Assembly: GCA_030613055.1 (NCBI GenBank)
Contig: JAUWMR010000049.1
Location: 1 to 33,100, forward strand
Source: Desulfobacteraceae bacterium
GTDB lineage: Bacteria; Desulfobacterota; DSM-4660; Desulfatiglandales; Desulfatiglandaceae
Reading direction: 5' to 3'
Length of the DNA: 33,100 nucleotides
Under the pieces are notes generated by a model. That model was not told the origin of the DNA and ran no database searches. It saw nothing but the letters and a program-made list of their open reading frames with translations. Below, piece by piece: positions 16,730 through 24,585 of this stretch; position 1 is the first letter of the stretch; the number at the start of each line of letters is the position of its first letter. Both the position numbers and the translations under genes were made by a program.

Positions 16730-19700
16730 CTAATGATTTACAACCTCCCTAATCTTCATTTTACCCGAATAGACAGACCCCTCCAGGCCGTCAATGCTGA
16801 CCCAGTCACCTGATTTCAGGAATTCCTGGTTCAATGAGCATGCCTTTTGTCTCTCCATACAAACCAGATTTGCACATCCCACCACACAGGTCTTACCCAG
16901 CCTGTGGGCCACAATTGCGGCATGTGAAGTAGAGCCCCCCCGTGCAGTAAGAAGACCATCGGCCTCATGGATTTCCATGATATCATCCGGAACCGTGTCA
17001 CCCCTGATAATAATCAACGATGTTTCAGGCTCCGTTTTCCGCCAGCGCTGGATCTCTTCCAGACTGAATACAATTCTCCCGGTCATTGCCCCTCCGCTCA
17101 CACCTATTCCGTGTCCAAGGAACTTAACCGGCTTTTTCTGAGCCGTGTCAAAAGAGTAGACCTTTTTCCTTTCTCTCATGACCATATCTCTGGTCTGGAG
17201 ACAATAGAGGTCTTTTATGCCCGGACCTTCAAATGTAAACTCCATCTCCTGAGGGCTCCATTGTCTCTCATAAACAAGATCTTTTGCCCACTCTCTTATG
17301 GTCTGATATATTTCCGGAAACTGGGTTTCAAGGGTCGTATCATTCTCTCTGTTTTCGATATCGGCCTGCTTTACGGAAATGGGATAGGTGCTGACCAGAC
17401 CAGAGACCACGTCCTCACCCTGATTCCCGGGCGTGAAATCGCCCCATAACGTCAGCATGTCTCCGGACCACCGGGGATTATGAGTAAAAAACACACCAGC
17501 CCCTGATTCACGGGAAAAGTTCCCAAAGACCATGGCTTGAACAGTGACAGCCGTGCCCCAATCACCGGAAATACCCATGATCCTGCGGTACGTTTCCGCT
17601 TTTGTTGTATGCCAGGAATCAAAGACCTTCCGGATCGCTACGTAGAACTGATCAAAGGGGTCCGATTCGATCTCTATGCCATTTTCCTGTATCAGCGACT
17701 TGTAGGCCAGGGTAATGTCCTTCATCTGCTGGCCGGTAAAATCCTTCTTATAGGGCACACCCAAACGTTGCTTAAAATCGTCAATAATGGCATCAAAATC
17801 ATCTCTCAACAAACCAAAAGCCATACCATAAGACTGGAGAAATCGCCGGTAGGTATCCCACCCAAACCACTCATTGCCTGTCTGCGCAACCATCCCGAGG
17901 ACAATTGCTTCATTGATACCCACATCAAGGAACGTATCCATCATCCCGGGTTGAGAAATAGAGGAACCACTCCTAACCGAGAATAGTAAAGGGTTATTGG
18001 GGTCGCCAAACGTCTTCCCTGTCAATTTTTCAACAGCAGCCACCTCTAACGCTACCTGATCTTCGAAATTTTTATTTGCTGGCGGATAATTATCAACAAT
18101 ATCACGGCACCTAAAAACTTCTGTTGTGATAATGAACCCTGGCGGGACAGGCATGCCATAACGTCTTATTTTTACCAGATTGAGCCCCTTATTTCCCAGA
18201 TGGATTATATCTGAAAGGCCTTTCTTTACAGGATAAATTGGCGTCACAACCTTCTGGGGGTCATAGTTGAGCAACAGGCGCAGGTTTTCTATGGGCAATT
18301 CGTGCGATTGCTGATAAAGAGTGTTTAAAATATGGCTCAAAAAAAGATCAAGTTGCTGAAGACCTAAAGAAGAAGCGATTCTATCGCGCAAGAAGATTTC
18401 TACCACACGGTGGGCCAGTTTTTCCCGGTCACTTACATCTTCCGGCGGGAGATATTTGGCCATTAACCTTTTGGTGGGTATCTGGCGTAATACCCTTGAG
18501 AGGTTCTCCTGGTGAATGTTGTTAAAATAATCGTTCACAATGTTGCTCACGGCCTGTGAAAAACCGCGGAATATATCCAAATACTGGGTAGATGAAAACC
18601 CCCTGATCTCAAGGGACTGGGCCAGCAGATCCAGTTGACTTTCCATCTCCAGTGATGAAATGCCATCCAGCTTGAGTGCCCTATGGAACAGACGAAGGTA
18701 GTCATAGATCTGGTGAAAAGTAGCCTTTGTTATGAGACCCAGGTCAATTGTCTCAACAACATCCTCAAAAAGGACATTCACCAGGGACTCCAGTCGAAAC
18801 GCAAGGCCCAGCGCGTCAAATTTCATCTCGTGATAGCTGCCATACATTGATGGAATGTCCACGGCAAAATGCCTTTTCCTGTAGATATCCTCCCTGATTT
18901 CATAGCTCTCATGGGAAAGGATAACACCCTTCAGTTTTTCGAGGTAACTCAGCAGTTTTTTTATTTTCTGGCTGCTATCCTCCTTACCAAGGGCCTCTCT
19001 CAGCTTCCCCAGATCGGGCAACCCACTGGACTGCAACTGCCTCAGGTAGCCATCCGCTTCAGTAAATGCAAGATGGTATTTCTGATAAAGAAGCCTGTAA
19101 AAGGTGATCGCCAGTTCTACCCTTTCAATATCAAGGTCAGAGATGCCAGGAATGTCATCCAACAAGGCCTTGAGATGATTCCCGTCGACACTCAACAGGC
19201 CGGAGACCTCATTAAGTCCCTTGATATTAAAAAGATGGTTAACCACCCGGTGGACACCGTCAATATGCGGCCCTTCCGTCTCTATCTGCTGATAAATATT
19301 TGGGGGCACAAAAGACCTCAACCCTTCTTTGGTCCTGGTATTCCAGAAATTCAAAGTACCTTCCATCAACCCGATGATCTGATTGCTGCTCTCAACATGA
19401 CTCTGTTTTCTTAAAAAATGAGTGAGAGGGTCCTTGCGGAGGGTTATTTCATCGATCCTTGTGGAAATATCCCTGAGTTTCCCCTCGGCTCCGATGTCAT
19501 TGAAAAAGACAGGAAAAATACGGGTCACCTGCTTGGTTAGGTTATAAATCGGGCCAATGTCGCTGTTTAAAAATTGTGTGATATCGCGGGGAAACAGGTC
19601 GGTATCTTTAATAAAAACCCCGCTCAGTGAAAGGTGAATGATTAGGGAGGATAGTAGTTTTTTAGACCATTTAGGCTCCAGCTCAATGAGTTCGAGCCAG

Positions 19701-20914
19701 GTACGAATATTCAGGATATGTGCGGGATTCGCCTGAACTTGCCAGTCGTCCCCCACCCCCTTTATTTCCGGGGCCTGGAATCCGAGGGATATGACCGAAT
19801 CCATAAAAAAATCAACAAGATCACTCTCGTCCGTCTTATAAACCCCCCGCCCCATGTTCAGGACACAGTTAAGGGCTGTCCCCGGAAACCGTCCCGCGCT
19901 TATTTTCAGAATCGAAAAGGTTTTTTCTAAAGATTTCTGAATAACCTGCGGGTCTTCATGTTGTATGAACCTGGCAAGGGTTCGGTTAATATCCCTTAGT
20001 GTCTCTTCGTGAATGGAGGAAAGGCCGGCAAGATTCATGATATGGAGGAGAAATAATAACTTCCAGTGGTCCCCGTGCTGCCTATCTCTTCCGGCACCTA
20101 ACAGTCTTTGAGGAATCTCATTGTAAAGGCTGACAATCCGGCCATATCCGGGTAGTTCGACCAGTAGGCCTAAGATCTTTTCCGGCCTTTCATCTGATGC
20201 CTGGATAACACGCTCCAGCTCATCCCGCCAGGCCCTTAGTCCTTTATGGGACACCGGCTCAAAGACCTCCGCCAGGCCCATCTCTTTAATGGTATTGCCC
20301 GACTCTTTTTCCAGCCAGCCCCCTGGATCAACCTGTTCCAGCCAGTAATCATAGGTGTGTTGGTAGTACGCAATCAAGAGACGGTTGACAGAGCTAAAAT
20401 CGGATTCATCAGGGACCTCCTGATAATAAATTTCCCCAATTTTATTCAACTGGTAAAAGCTTTTGACAAATAAAAAAAACACCTCTTCCGGGTAACCTCG
20501 AATTTGCTCAAATCCATAGTCCAGCACACTTTTGAATCTGAGAAGCGCCCTGCCCGAATCCTTGATAATTTTTTGAATAAATAAAAGAAGATTATCTACC
20601 GCATTTAGCCTTACTGCCTCATCATCGGCAGAATCAACTGCCTGAAAAAAGATGTCCGCATAGAGTTTCGCTGCCTCCGGCCCTCTTTCGTGATTTTTGA
20701 GCACATCAAAATAATTCAGCGCATAACCTCTTGCTTCCTTAACAATAAATTCCCAGTTTTTGTAAGGATGGCAAATCTCCTCCAGGAAAATCTGGAGGCC
20801 GTGTTTAAGGCCGTAAAACTCACCCATGACCTCTTTTAAAATTTCATACCTCTGATCAACGGTCACATCAACACGGCTGCTGGTGATATTGACCTCAAGG
20901 GCCTTAGAAGGCAT
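16730..20914 (-). CDS. PPDK-like protein: large novel N-terminus + ATP-grasp + phospho-His domain, no TIM barrel
   Basis: A 1394-aa soluble protein. Residues ~897-1250 match the PPDK nucleotide-binding domain: LGNKGLNLVKIRRYGMPVPPG, FSVRSGSSISQPGMMDT, GDWGTAVTVQAMVFGN, GNQGEDVVSGL, LQTRDM. The swivelling domain follows with phospho-acceptor H1331 in ARGGSTSHAAIVAHRLGK. The protein ends about 60 residues later, so the PEP/pyruvate-binding TIM barrel of PPDK/PpsA is missing. The first ~896 residues are helical and unassigned. By analogy with rifampin phosphotransferase or glucan water dikinase, the N-terminus may supply the acceptor site; this is inference. It heads an apparent operon with gap. 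An upstream GGAG/GGGAAT supports the ATG at 20914. Confidence 0.8.
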   Translation of the reverse strand: MPSKALEVNITSSRVDVTVDQRYEILKEVMGEFYGLKHGLQIFLEEICHPYKNWEFIVKEARGYALNYFDVLKNHERGPEAAKLYADIFFQAVDSADDEAVRLNAVDNLLLFIQKIIKDSGRALLRFKSVLDYGFEQIRGYPEEVFFLFVKSFYQLNKIGEIYYQEVPDESDFSSVNRLLIAYYQHTYDYWLEQVDPGGWLEKESGNTIKEMGLAEVFEPVSHKGLRAWRDELERVIQASDERPEKILGLLVELPGYGRIVSLYNEIPQRLLGAGRDRQHGDHWKLLFLLHIMNLAGLSSIHEETLRDINRTLARFIQHEDPQVIQKSLEKTFSILKISAGRFPGTALNCVLNMGRGVYKTDESDLVDFFMDSVISLGFQAPEIKGVGDDWQVQANPAHILNIRTWLELIELEPKWSKKLLSSLIIHLSLSGVFIKDTDLFPRDITQFLNSDIGPIYNLTKQVTRIFPVFFNDIGAEGKLRDISTRIDEITLRKDPLTHFLRKQSHVESSNQIIGLMEGTLNFWNTRTKEGLRSFVPPNIYQQIETEGPHIDGVHRVVNHLFNIKGLNEVSGLLSVDGNHLKALLDDIPGISDLDIERVELAITFYRLLYQKYHLAFTEADGYLRQLQSSGLPDLGKLREALGKEDSSQKIKKLLSYLEKLKGVILSHESYEIREDIYRKRHFAVDIPSMYGSYHEMKFDALGLAFRLESLVNVLFEDVVETIDLGLITKATFHQIYDYLRLFHRALKLDGISSLEMESQLDLLAQSLEIRGFSSTQYLDIFRGFSQAVSNIVNDYFNNIHQENLSRVLRQIPTKRLMAKYLPPEDVSDREKLAHRVVEIFLRDRIASSLGLQQLDLFLSHILNTLYQQSHELPIENLRLLLNYDPQKVVTPIYPVKKGLSDIIHLGNKGLNLVKIRRYGMPVPPGFIITTEVFRCRDIVDNYPPANKNFEDQVALEVAAVEKLTGKTFGDPNNPLLFSVRSGSSISQPGMMDTFLDVGINEAIVLGMVAQTGNEWFGWDTYRRFLQSYGMAFGLLRDDFDAIIDDFKQRLGVPYKKDFTGQQMKDITLAYKSLIQENGIEIESDPFDQFYVAIRKVFDSWHTTKAETYRRIMGISGDWGTAVTVQAMVFGNFSRESGAGVFFTHNPRWSGDMLTLWGDFTPGNQGEDVVSGLVSTYPISVKQADIENRENDTTLETQFPEIYQTIREWAKDLVYERQWSPQEMEFTFEGPGIKDLYCLQTRDMVMRERKKVYSFDTAQKKPVKFLGHGIGVSGGAMTGRIVFSLEEIQRWRKTEPETSLIIIRGDTVPDDIMEIHEADGLLTARGGSTSHAAIVAHRLGKTCVVGCANLVCMERQKACSLNQEFLKSGDWVSIDGLEGSVYSGKMKIREVVNH

Positions 20915-21250
20915 ATTCCCAATTCTCCGGAGTTTTACGGTATTAAGGCAATTCGTTTCGGCGCTGTCATTTACTCACGCTGCCCAAAGGCCAAAACACA
21001 AAAAGTAATCCAATTGAAACAAACACATAACAAATTCTAACATAATATTCACCTATATATCAATAGACTTTGTTAAGATCCTAATGTTCCCCAGGGTCAT
21101 TATGAGGGTCTGGAAGGGCTATGTCAAAGTCATGTATAATCAAGTCAATAAAATTCCCCTAACTCCCCCTTTACGATAGATTCAATATCATCAGCAATAT
21201 ATTAAAAAACGATGCCTTGACAACCTGGAAACAGCTGCTATGAAGCCTAT
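20915..21250. other. Gene-free interval between the PPDK-like gene and the vapBC remnant
   Basis: 336 AT-rich bases with no credible gene. The promoter of the minus-strand PPDK-like gene should be here, but no clear -35/-10 pair stands out. A plus-strand TATAAT occurs at 21135-21140 without a matching -35. The best plus-strand promoter, at 21217-21244, is listed separately. Confidence 0.5.
21217..21244 (+). promoter_or_regulatory. Candidate promoter of the vapB remnant (leaderless start possible)
   Basis: TTGACA (21217-21222), a 16-bp spacer and TATGAA (21239-21244) lie directly before the vapB ATG at 21251. Transcription would start at about the initiation codon, and no Shine-Dalgarno is visible, so the mRNA would be leaderless or nearly so. 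Confidence 0.4.
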
Positions 21251-21402
21251 ATGAGAACAACACCCACCATAGATGACAGCCTTTTGCGTGAACTGAGAAA
21301 AAAGCCAATGATAATGGGTCACCTTTGAAAGAGATCGTGAATAAAGCCCTTATTGCAGGTATGAAGGAGATGGATAGACAAAAATCAACGATCAAAACAT
21401 AA
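21251..21402 (+). pseudogene. vapB: VapB-type antitoxin, frameshifted
   Basis: The ATG frame reads MRTTPTIDDSLLRELRKK and then leaves the family pattern, stopping at HL. Shifting one base at the A6 run in CTGAGAAAAAAGCC restores ANDNGSPLKEIVNKALIAGM to a natural stop at 21400-21402. This is the standard VapB layout: a ribbon-helix-helix DNA-binding N-terminus and 'G.sLKEiVNeALraGL'. The A6 homopolymer suggests a real frameshift, a sequencing error or slippage. Because the adjacent VapC is also damaged, I favour a dead toxin-antitoxin locus. Confidence 0.65.
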
Positions 21403-21613
21403 TAATGCCGGACCTTGCTTGAGGGCGTGGTCAATGGCGACGCGCTATGGTATGGCTCCGCAGGTATTGAGCGGTGTGGTCCGCATCACCACCCATCCGA
21501 AAGTCTTTGCGGAACCGAGCGGTCTGGATGAGGTTCTCCGGTTCTGTAACACCCTGCTTGCACAATCCCACTGCGTGGTCATTCAACCGGGCGAAAGTCA
21601 ATCGGAGACTTGA
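21403..21613 (+). pseudogene. vapC: VapC (PIN-domain toxin) remnant, truncated at both ends
   Basis: Just after vapB, frames together read L-x-EGVVNGDAxYGMAPQVL (with a frame break near 21430-21450), then SGVVRITTHPKVFAEPSGLDE and VLRFCNTLLAQSHCVVIQPG, the middle of a VapC-type PIN ribonuclease. The N-terminal part with the first catalytic Asp is missing. The C-terminal part is cut off where a REP element begins at about 21597: the last residues (QSET) and the TGA stop come from the repeat. The gene cannot encode an active PIN nuclease. Confidence 0.65.
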
Positions 21614-21648
21614 CCCCAGTTTTGTCCTTTTTCAAGGGCTGACCCCGT
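21597..21648. repeat. Compound REP element (half type A + half type B) between converging genes
   Basis: Two right halves of different palindromes stand in tandem. AATCGGAGACTTGACCCC (~21599-21616) resembles the right arm of the type A repeat at 24553-24572. TTTTGTCCTTTTTCAAGGGCTGACCCC (quoted in parts: TTTTGTCC, then CAAGGGCTGACCCC) resembles the right half of the type B repeat at 32089-32104. The element supplies the stop codon of the vapC remnant (plus) and of the CPBP protease gene (minus). Confidence 0.65.
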
Positions 21649-22510
21649 TCCCTCTACTGAGATCACGCGGCATCATCAGGCTTTCAGTTTGGGGAATGAC
21701 CTCCATCACGGCACCTTCTCTGCTGAACATAGCTTTTCGGTTGATCCAGACAACCAGAACGGCGGCAGCCGCGAACGCGAACGTGTCGTAAGGTTGTGCG
21801 TCGGGCCAGATAGGATTGTTGCACTGAAAATGGAACAATGCAGGGAGCAGGATGCTGCCGCGCGATTTGTTAAATAACGAGGTCACAATCACGCTGAGCG
21901 CAACAGAGCCAACAAAAAATGGGGTAAATGACCAGGCGCTTTGCGGCGTCCCGCTCAATAAAAACGCAGGCAGGTGCCAGAAGCCCCATATAACACCAAG
22001 AATCAGACCGGCCAAGATGGGCGCGAACCTTCGTTGTAGTAGAGGCAGAGCAAGGCCCCTCCAGCCGAATTCCTCGACCGGGCCTTTGACCATAGTCATT
22101 GCCAAGGCCAGAATAAGTGACTGAAATGAGGAAAATGGGAACGGGTCCTCGAAGAGATTCCCCTTTAGCGCAGAACCGCCGAAAAACAGCAGCGGAATGC
22201 CGACAATCAAAAAGGCATACCAAACCAGTGAGCAGCGCCAGAGCAATAATCGAGAAAGATAACGCCGCAATCCTCCCAGGCCATTGTTGTATGTGACGAC
22301 AATGAAAGCAGCAATCGCAGGTGCGTACACCGCCAAGAAAAAAAGCGGATGTTGACCAGTCAATTCGCCGAATATCTCGGTCATCTGGTTCGGGAGAAAG
22401 ATGAACAGAGCCAGGATTCCCCAAGCCAAACCGAAAGCAATAAGCATAAATGGCACTAGGGAGATGAAGGGAATCTGACGTCTGTCAGCGCCTGATGAGC
22501 CTATAATCAT
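21632..22510 (-). CDS. CPBP-family intramembrane metalloprotease (CAAX/AbiI-like)
   Basis: A 292-aa multi-pass membrane protein. The Abi/CPBP motifs are clear: EEFGWRG (glutamates coordinate the catalytic water/metal), then WGFWHLPAFLL with its His, and ALFHFQCN near the end. Relatives process prenylated proteins, provide bacteriocin self-immunity or act in abortive infection. The ATG at 22510 has a strong AAGGAGG. The last residues (RGNGVSP and stop) are encoded by a REP repeat, so the original C-terminus has been replaced, though all catalytic motifs remain. It may be the last gene of the cassette array, but no attC is evident on either side. Confidence 0.85.
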   Translation of the reverse strand: MIIGSSGADRRQIPFISLVPFMLIAFGLAWGILALFIFLPNQMTEIFGELTGQHPLFFLAVYAPAIAAFIVVTYNNGLGGLRRYLSRLLLWRCSLVWYAFLIVGIPLLFFGGSALKGNLFEDPFPFSSFQSLILALAMTMVKGPVEEFGWRGLALPLLQRRFAPILAGLILGVIWGFWHLPAFLLSGTPQSAWSFTPFFVGSVALSVIVTSLFNKSRGSILLPALFHFQCNNPIWPDAQPYDTFAFAAAAVLVVWINRKAMFSREGAVMEVIPQTESLMMPRDLSRGNGVSP

Positions 22511-22569
22511 AATAAGCCCTCCTTGATGTATGAGTTCATGGAAGGCTGATCGAAACCATGAACGGCATG

Positions 22570-22690
22570 GGTGTCAGGCCTACACATTTCACATATGTCA
22601 ACATTCATGAAAAAGTTTGGAACAAATCGACACCCGGCCTAAAATTCTGTAATGCTGTTTGTTTTTTGTCAACTGTGTAGGCCTGACACC
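22570..22690. repeat. REP-like type C element, copy 1
   Basis: A 121-bp unit with inverted ends GGTGTCAGGCCTACACA / TGTGTAGGCCTGACACC. It is nearly identical (3 mismatches counted by eye) to 28483-28603, and the similarity extends on both sides (AACGGCA before, TATGTCTTT after). It has no coding capacity. The terminal palindrome resembles units mobilised by RAYT (TnpA-REP) proteins; no such gene is in the window. Confidence 0.8.
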
Positions 22691-22705
22691 TATGTCTTTG
22701 GTTTT

Positions 22706-23041
22706 TCAAGATGCTGCTCTGTCTGCCTTTATTTGTAATCCGCAATGAAGGCACTTCTGATTCCAAGGATTCCGTAACATTTCTTTATGGCTATAGACAT
22801 TTTTGCAACGGGGACATTTTGTGTAATAACCAATTAAGCCTGAAAACATAAACACAAGCATGTATGGTATAGCAAAATAGAATGCGATGTTTTCTGAAGC
22901 TGAAACCTTTGAAATAAGAAATGATACAATTACCATATACGGCACCCACCCAAAGAATATATACCATGTAAATCTTCTTCTTTGACGGAGTTTCTTCAAA
23001 CCATCTGAATAGTCTTGATTTGGGTAGGATGTGTTTATCAT
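22706..23041 (-). CDS. Small two-TM protein with C-terminal zinc ribbon (cassette gene)
   Basis: About 111 aa. A basic N-terminus (KKLRQRRRFTW) precedes two membrane helices (YIFFGWVPYMVIVSFLI and IAFYFAIPYMLVFMFSGLIG). A CPRC...CLHC pair near the C-terminus looks like a rubredoxin-type zinc ribbon facing the cytoplasm. No family name is known to me; similar short TM/zinc-ribbon proteins are frequent in integron cassettes. The start is uncertain: the ATG at 23041, or the ATG at 23050, which lies inside the presumed attC GTTATG core. The stop is followed directly by the type C REP. Confidence 0.65.
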   Translation of the reverse strand: MINTSYPNQDYSDGLKKLRQRRRFTWYIFFGWVPYMVIVSFLISKVSASENIAFYFAIPYMLVFMFSGLIGYYTKCPRCKNVYSHKEMLRNPWNQKCLHCGLQIKADRAAS

Positions 23042-23047
23042 CTTATA

Positions 23048-23175
23048 CATAACGTTTAGGCTTACTTGACAGCAGAAGTTTCCACAAAATTTCGTAGAAA
23101 CCAAAAAAATGGATTTTTACTAATCCCCCTCATTAGTGCCAAGACTTCTGCTGTCAAGTACAGCCTATGGTTATG
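23048..23175 (-). repeat. attC-like site A (imperfect 32-bp arms)
   Basis: CATAACGTTTAGGCTTACTT and on to GCAGAAGT (23048-23079) pairs with ACTTCTGCTGTCAAGTACAG and on to GGTTATG (23144-23175). The 17-nt inner arm ACTTCTGCTGTCAAGTA is perfect, and single-base offsets then give extrahelical bases near the AAC/GTT ends. The loop is about 64 nt. This geometry suits an integron attC, though the core GTTATG deviates from GTTRRRY. Confidence 0.6.
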
Positions 23176-23177
23176 AT

Positions 23178-23840
23178 TTAATTGTTAATATTCCAAACTT
23201 TCTCTATATCCCTGACGATACTATACTTTTTTACATCCATCCGTGATTTAATTGCTGTGATTTTAGTATATCCATCCATAAGACTTAGAAACTCTTCGTC
23301 GCTCATTTGGGAATTACATCCAGTTATGACTTCTTTTAAGACTAAGTTATTATCAAATTCCTGAAAATAAAATCCACCTTCATAATCAAGAGTATTGAGT
23401 TTATATACCAATCTATATTCTTCTTCATATTTCCACGATACAAATTTGGTCTTAAATAATTTATCAAGAAAATTTTGTCTTAGTATTGGATCGCTAGGCA
23501 TTTCAGTCCATTTGAATAAGGGTCTATTCTTTGAGTATATAATTTTAGTTGCTTTATCATCTTGTATTTCGAATCCTAAAGCACACCCAGTGTGTTTTTC
23601 TGCATAATGACTCCACAACAATGGATTATGCCAGTTTTTTGAAAAACAAAGAATTCCAAACTCTTTCGAGATCTCCTCTTTCCAATCTCGGAATGTATTT
23701 CTAAGTAGACTGTTTGGTTTTGAAAAGCCAACATGTAATTCAAAAGGATCATTTAATGTATTTATATTTGATACTTTGAGTCGCTTTTTTTTTAATGCTT
23801 CTTTTGCCCATTTTTCGGCTATGAAATGGTAGGCTCTCAT
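23178..23840 (-). CDS. DUF2971-family protein (cassette gene)
   Basis: A 220-aa soluble protein with the DUF2971 signatures: YHF...A near the start, NDPFELHVGF (30-39), CFSKNWHNPLLWSHYAEKH (65-83) with GCALGFE after it, and WKYEEEYR (~136-143). The biochemical role of DUF2971 is not established to my knowledge; members are common in genomic islands and near defence genes. AAGGAAAC precedes the ATG, which lies about 20 nt after the GTTATGA end of the adjacent attC, as expected for a cassette gene. It is AT-rich compared with the 643-aa gene in the same array. Confidence 0.8.
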   Translation of the reverse strand: MRAYHFIAEKWAKEALKKKRLKVSNINTLNDPFELHVGFSKPNSLLRNTFRDWKEEISKEFGILCFSKNWHNPLLWSHYAEKHTGCALGFEIQDDKATKIIYSKNRPLFKWTEMPSDPILRQNFLDKLFKTKFVSWKYEEEYRLVYKLNTLDYEGGFYFQEFDNNLVLKEVITGCNSQMSDEEFLSLMDGYTKITAIKSRMDVKKYSIVRDIEKVWNINN

Positions 23841-23855
23841 GTTTCCTTATACAAT

Positions 23856-23988
23856 CATAACGCAGAGCTGAGGGGCTGGGCAACGATAACCGAAAAACTA
23901 TATGATAAAGGCAACAACTATCGATCAAATTCTGCCTTTCTAAAACGGCACGGCTTTGCCCTGTCCATCTCCAGCGCCTTGGTTAGCG
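23856..23988 (-). repeat. attC-like site B
   Basis: On the minus strand the site starts CGCTAACCAAGGCGCTGGAG (23988 downward) and ends CCTCAGCTCTGCGTTATGA. GCGCTGGAG...GGGC pairs imperfectly with GCCC...CCTCAGCTCTGCG. The upstream gene's TAA stop lies within CGCTAAC (23985-23983). This is close to well-known attC forms that begin YTAACAAGGCGCT. Confidence 0.7.
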
Positions 23989-24486
23989 AAAATTTGGTAT
24001 TGGAATATCCATAGTCCACATAAAAAATAGACCAAATATTCCCCCGGCAAGACATAATAGCCAAAATATTTTAATTAGATTTGGATTTATTATTTCAGTT
24101 CTTTTGGATCCAAAATACATTATTAATGCACCGGGATGTTCAGCAATAACTTCAGCCCCATTTTTTAAGAATAACCAATTAGTACCGAGTATCCAAAGAA
24201 TAATAACTGATCCAAACCATGCAAGGACATAGGGATTTCCATCTTTAGGCCTAAAATAATGCCAAACAGAAGAGACATTCCCGATAGTGCAGCCAATGCC
24301 CATGACGATCCATGGGATATTCATCCAGAATAAGTACCCGCGAAAGAGTTTTTTGTATCCTTCTGTAAGTTTTGGGTTTTGTTGAATGTGATTTTTGGAA
24401 TGATATTTATAAATCAATACATTAATGCAAGTGAAAACAATAGCTACTACCCAAAAATAATTAGATATCATTTTAAATATATTCAT
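23983..24486 (-). CDS. Four-TM membrane protein of unknown function (cassette gene)
   Basis: 167 aa with four predicted helices: VVAIVFTCINVLIY (~13-26), FWMNIPWIVMGIGCTI (~53-68), VLAWFGSVIILWILGTNWLF (~87-106) and IFWLLCLAGGIFGLFFMW (~140-157). No catalytic motif and no family I can name. It starts 15 nt after a GACGTTCC sequence that may be a relic of an attC end, and its stop lies in the core of site B, typical of cassette genes. Membrane proteins of this size are common among integron cassettes. Confidence 0.7.
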   Translation of the reverse strand: MNIFKMISNYFWVVAIVFTCINVLIYKYHSKNHIQQNPKLTEGYKKLFRGYLFWMNIPWIVMGIGCTIGNVSSVWHYFRPKDGNPYVLAWFGSVIILWILGTNWLFLKNGAEVIAEHPGALIMYFGSKRTEIINPNLIKIFWLLCLAGGIFGLFFMWTMDIPIPNFR

Positions 24487-24511
24487 TTATTAGGAACGTC
24501 ATGGGGTCATG

Positions 24512-24572
24512 GGGTCAAGTCTCCGTTTGACCCTTACCTAGAATTAATAAGAGTCAAACGGAGACTTGACCC
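24512..24572. repeat. REP-like type A palindrome inserted between cassette genes
   Basis: GGGTCAAGTCTCCGTTTGAC (24512-24531) and GTCAAACGGAGACTTGACCC (24553-24572) are exact inverse 20-bp arms around a 21-nt loop. It replaces most of what should be an attC: only CGCATAAAGCCGG on one side and GACGTTCC on the other hint at the original site. Confidence 0.8.
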
Positions 24573-24585
24573 GTTTATACCGGCT

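Noticed and set aside
16730-20914. Annotation as ordinary pyruvate, phosphate dikinase (ppdK) or PEP synthase (ppsA)
   Set aside because: The C-terminal PEP/pyruvate TIM barrel is absent and the N-terminal 896 residues are foreign to those enzymes.
21171-21434. Minus-strand 87-aa ORF
   Set aside because: It is antisense to the vapB remnant, whose peptide pattern is recognisable on the plus strand.
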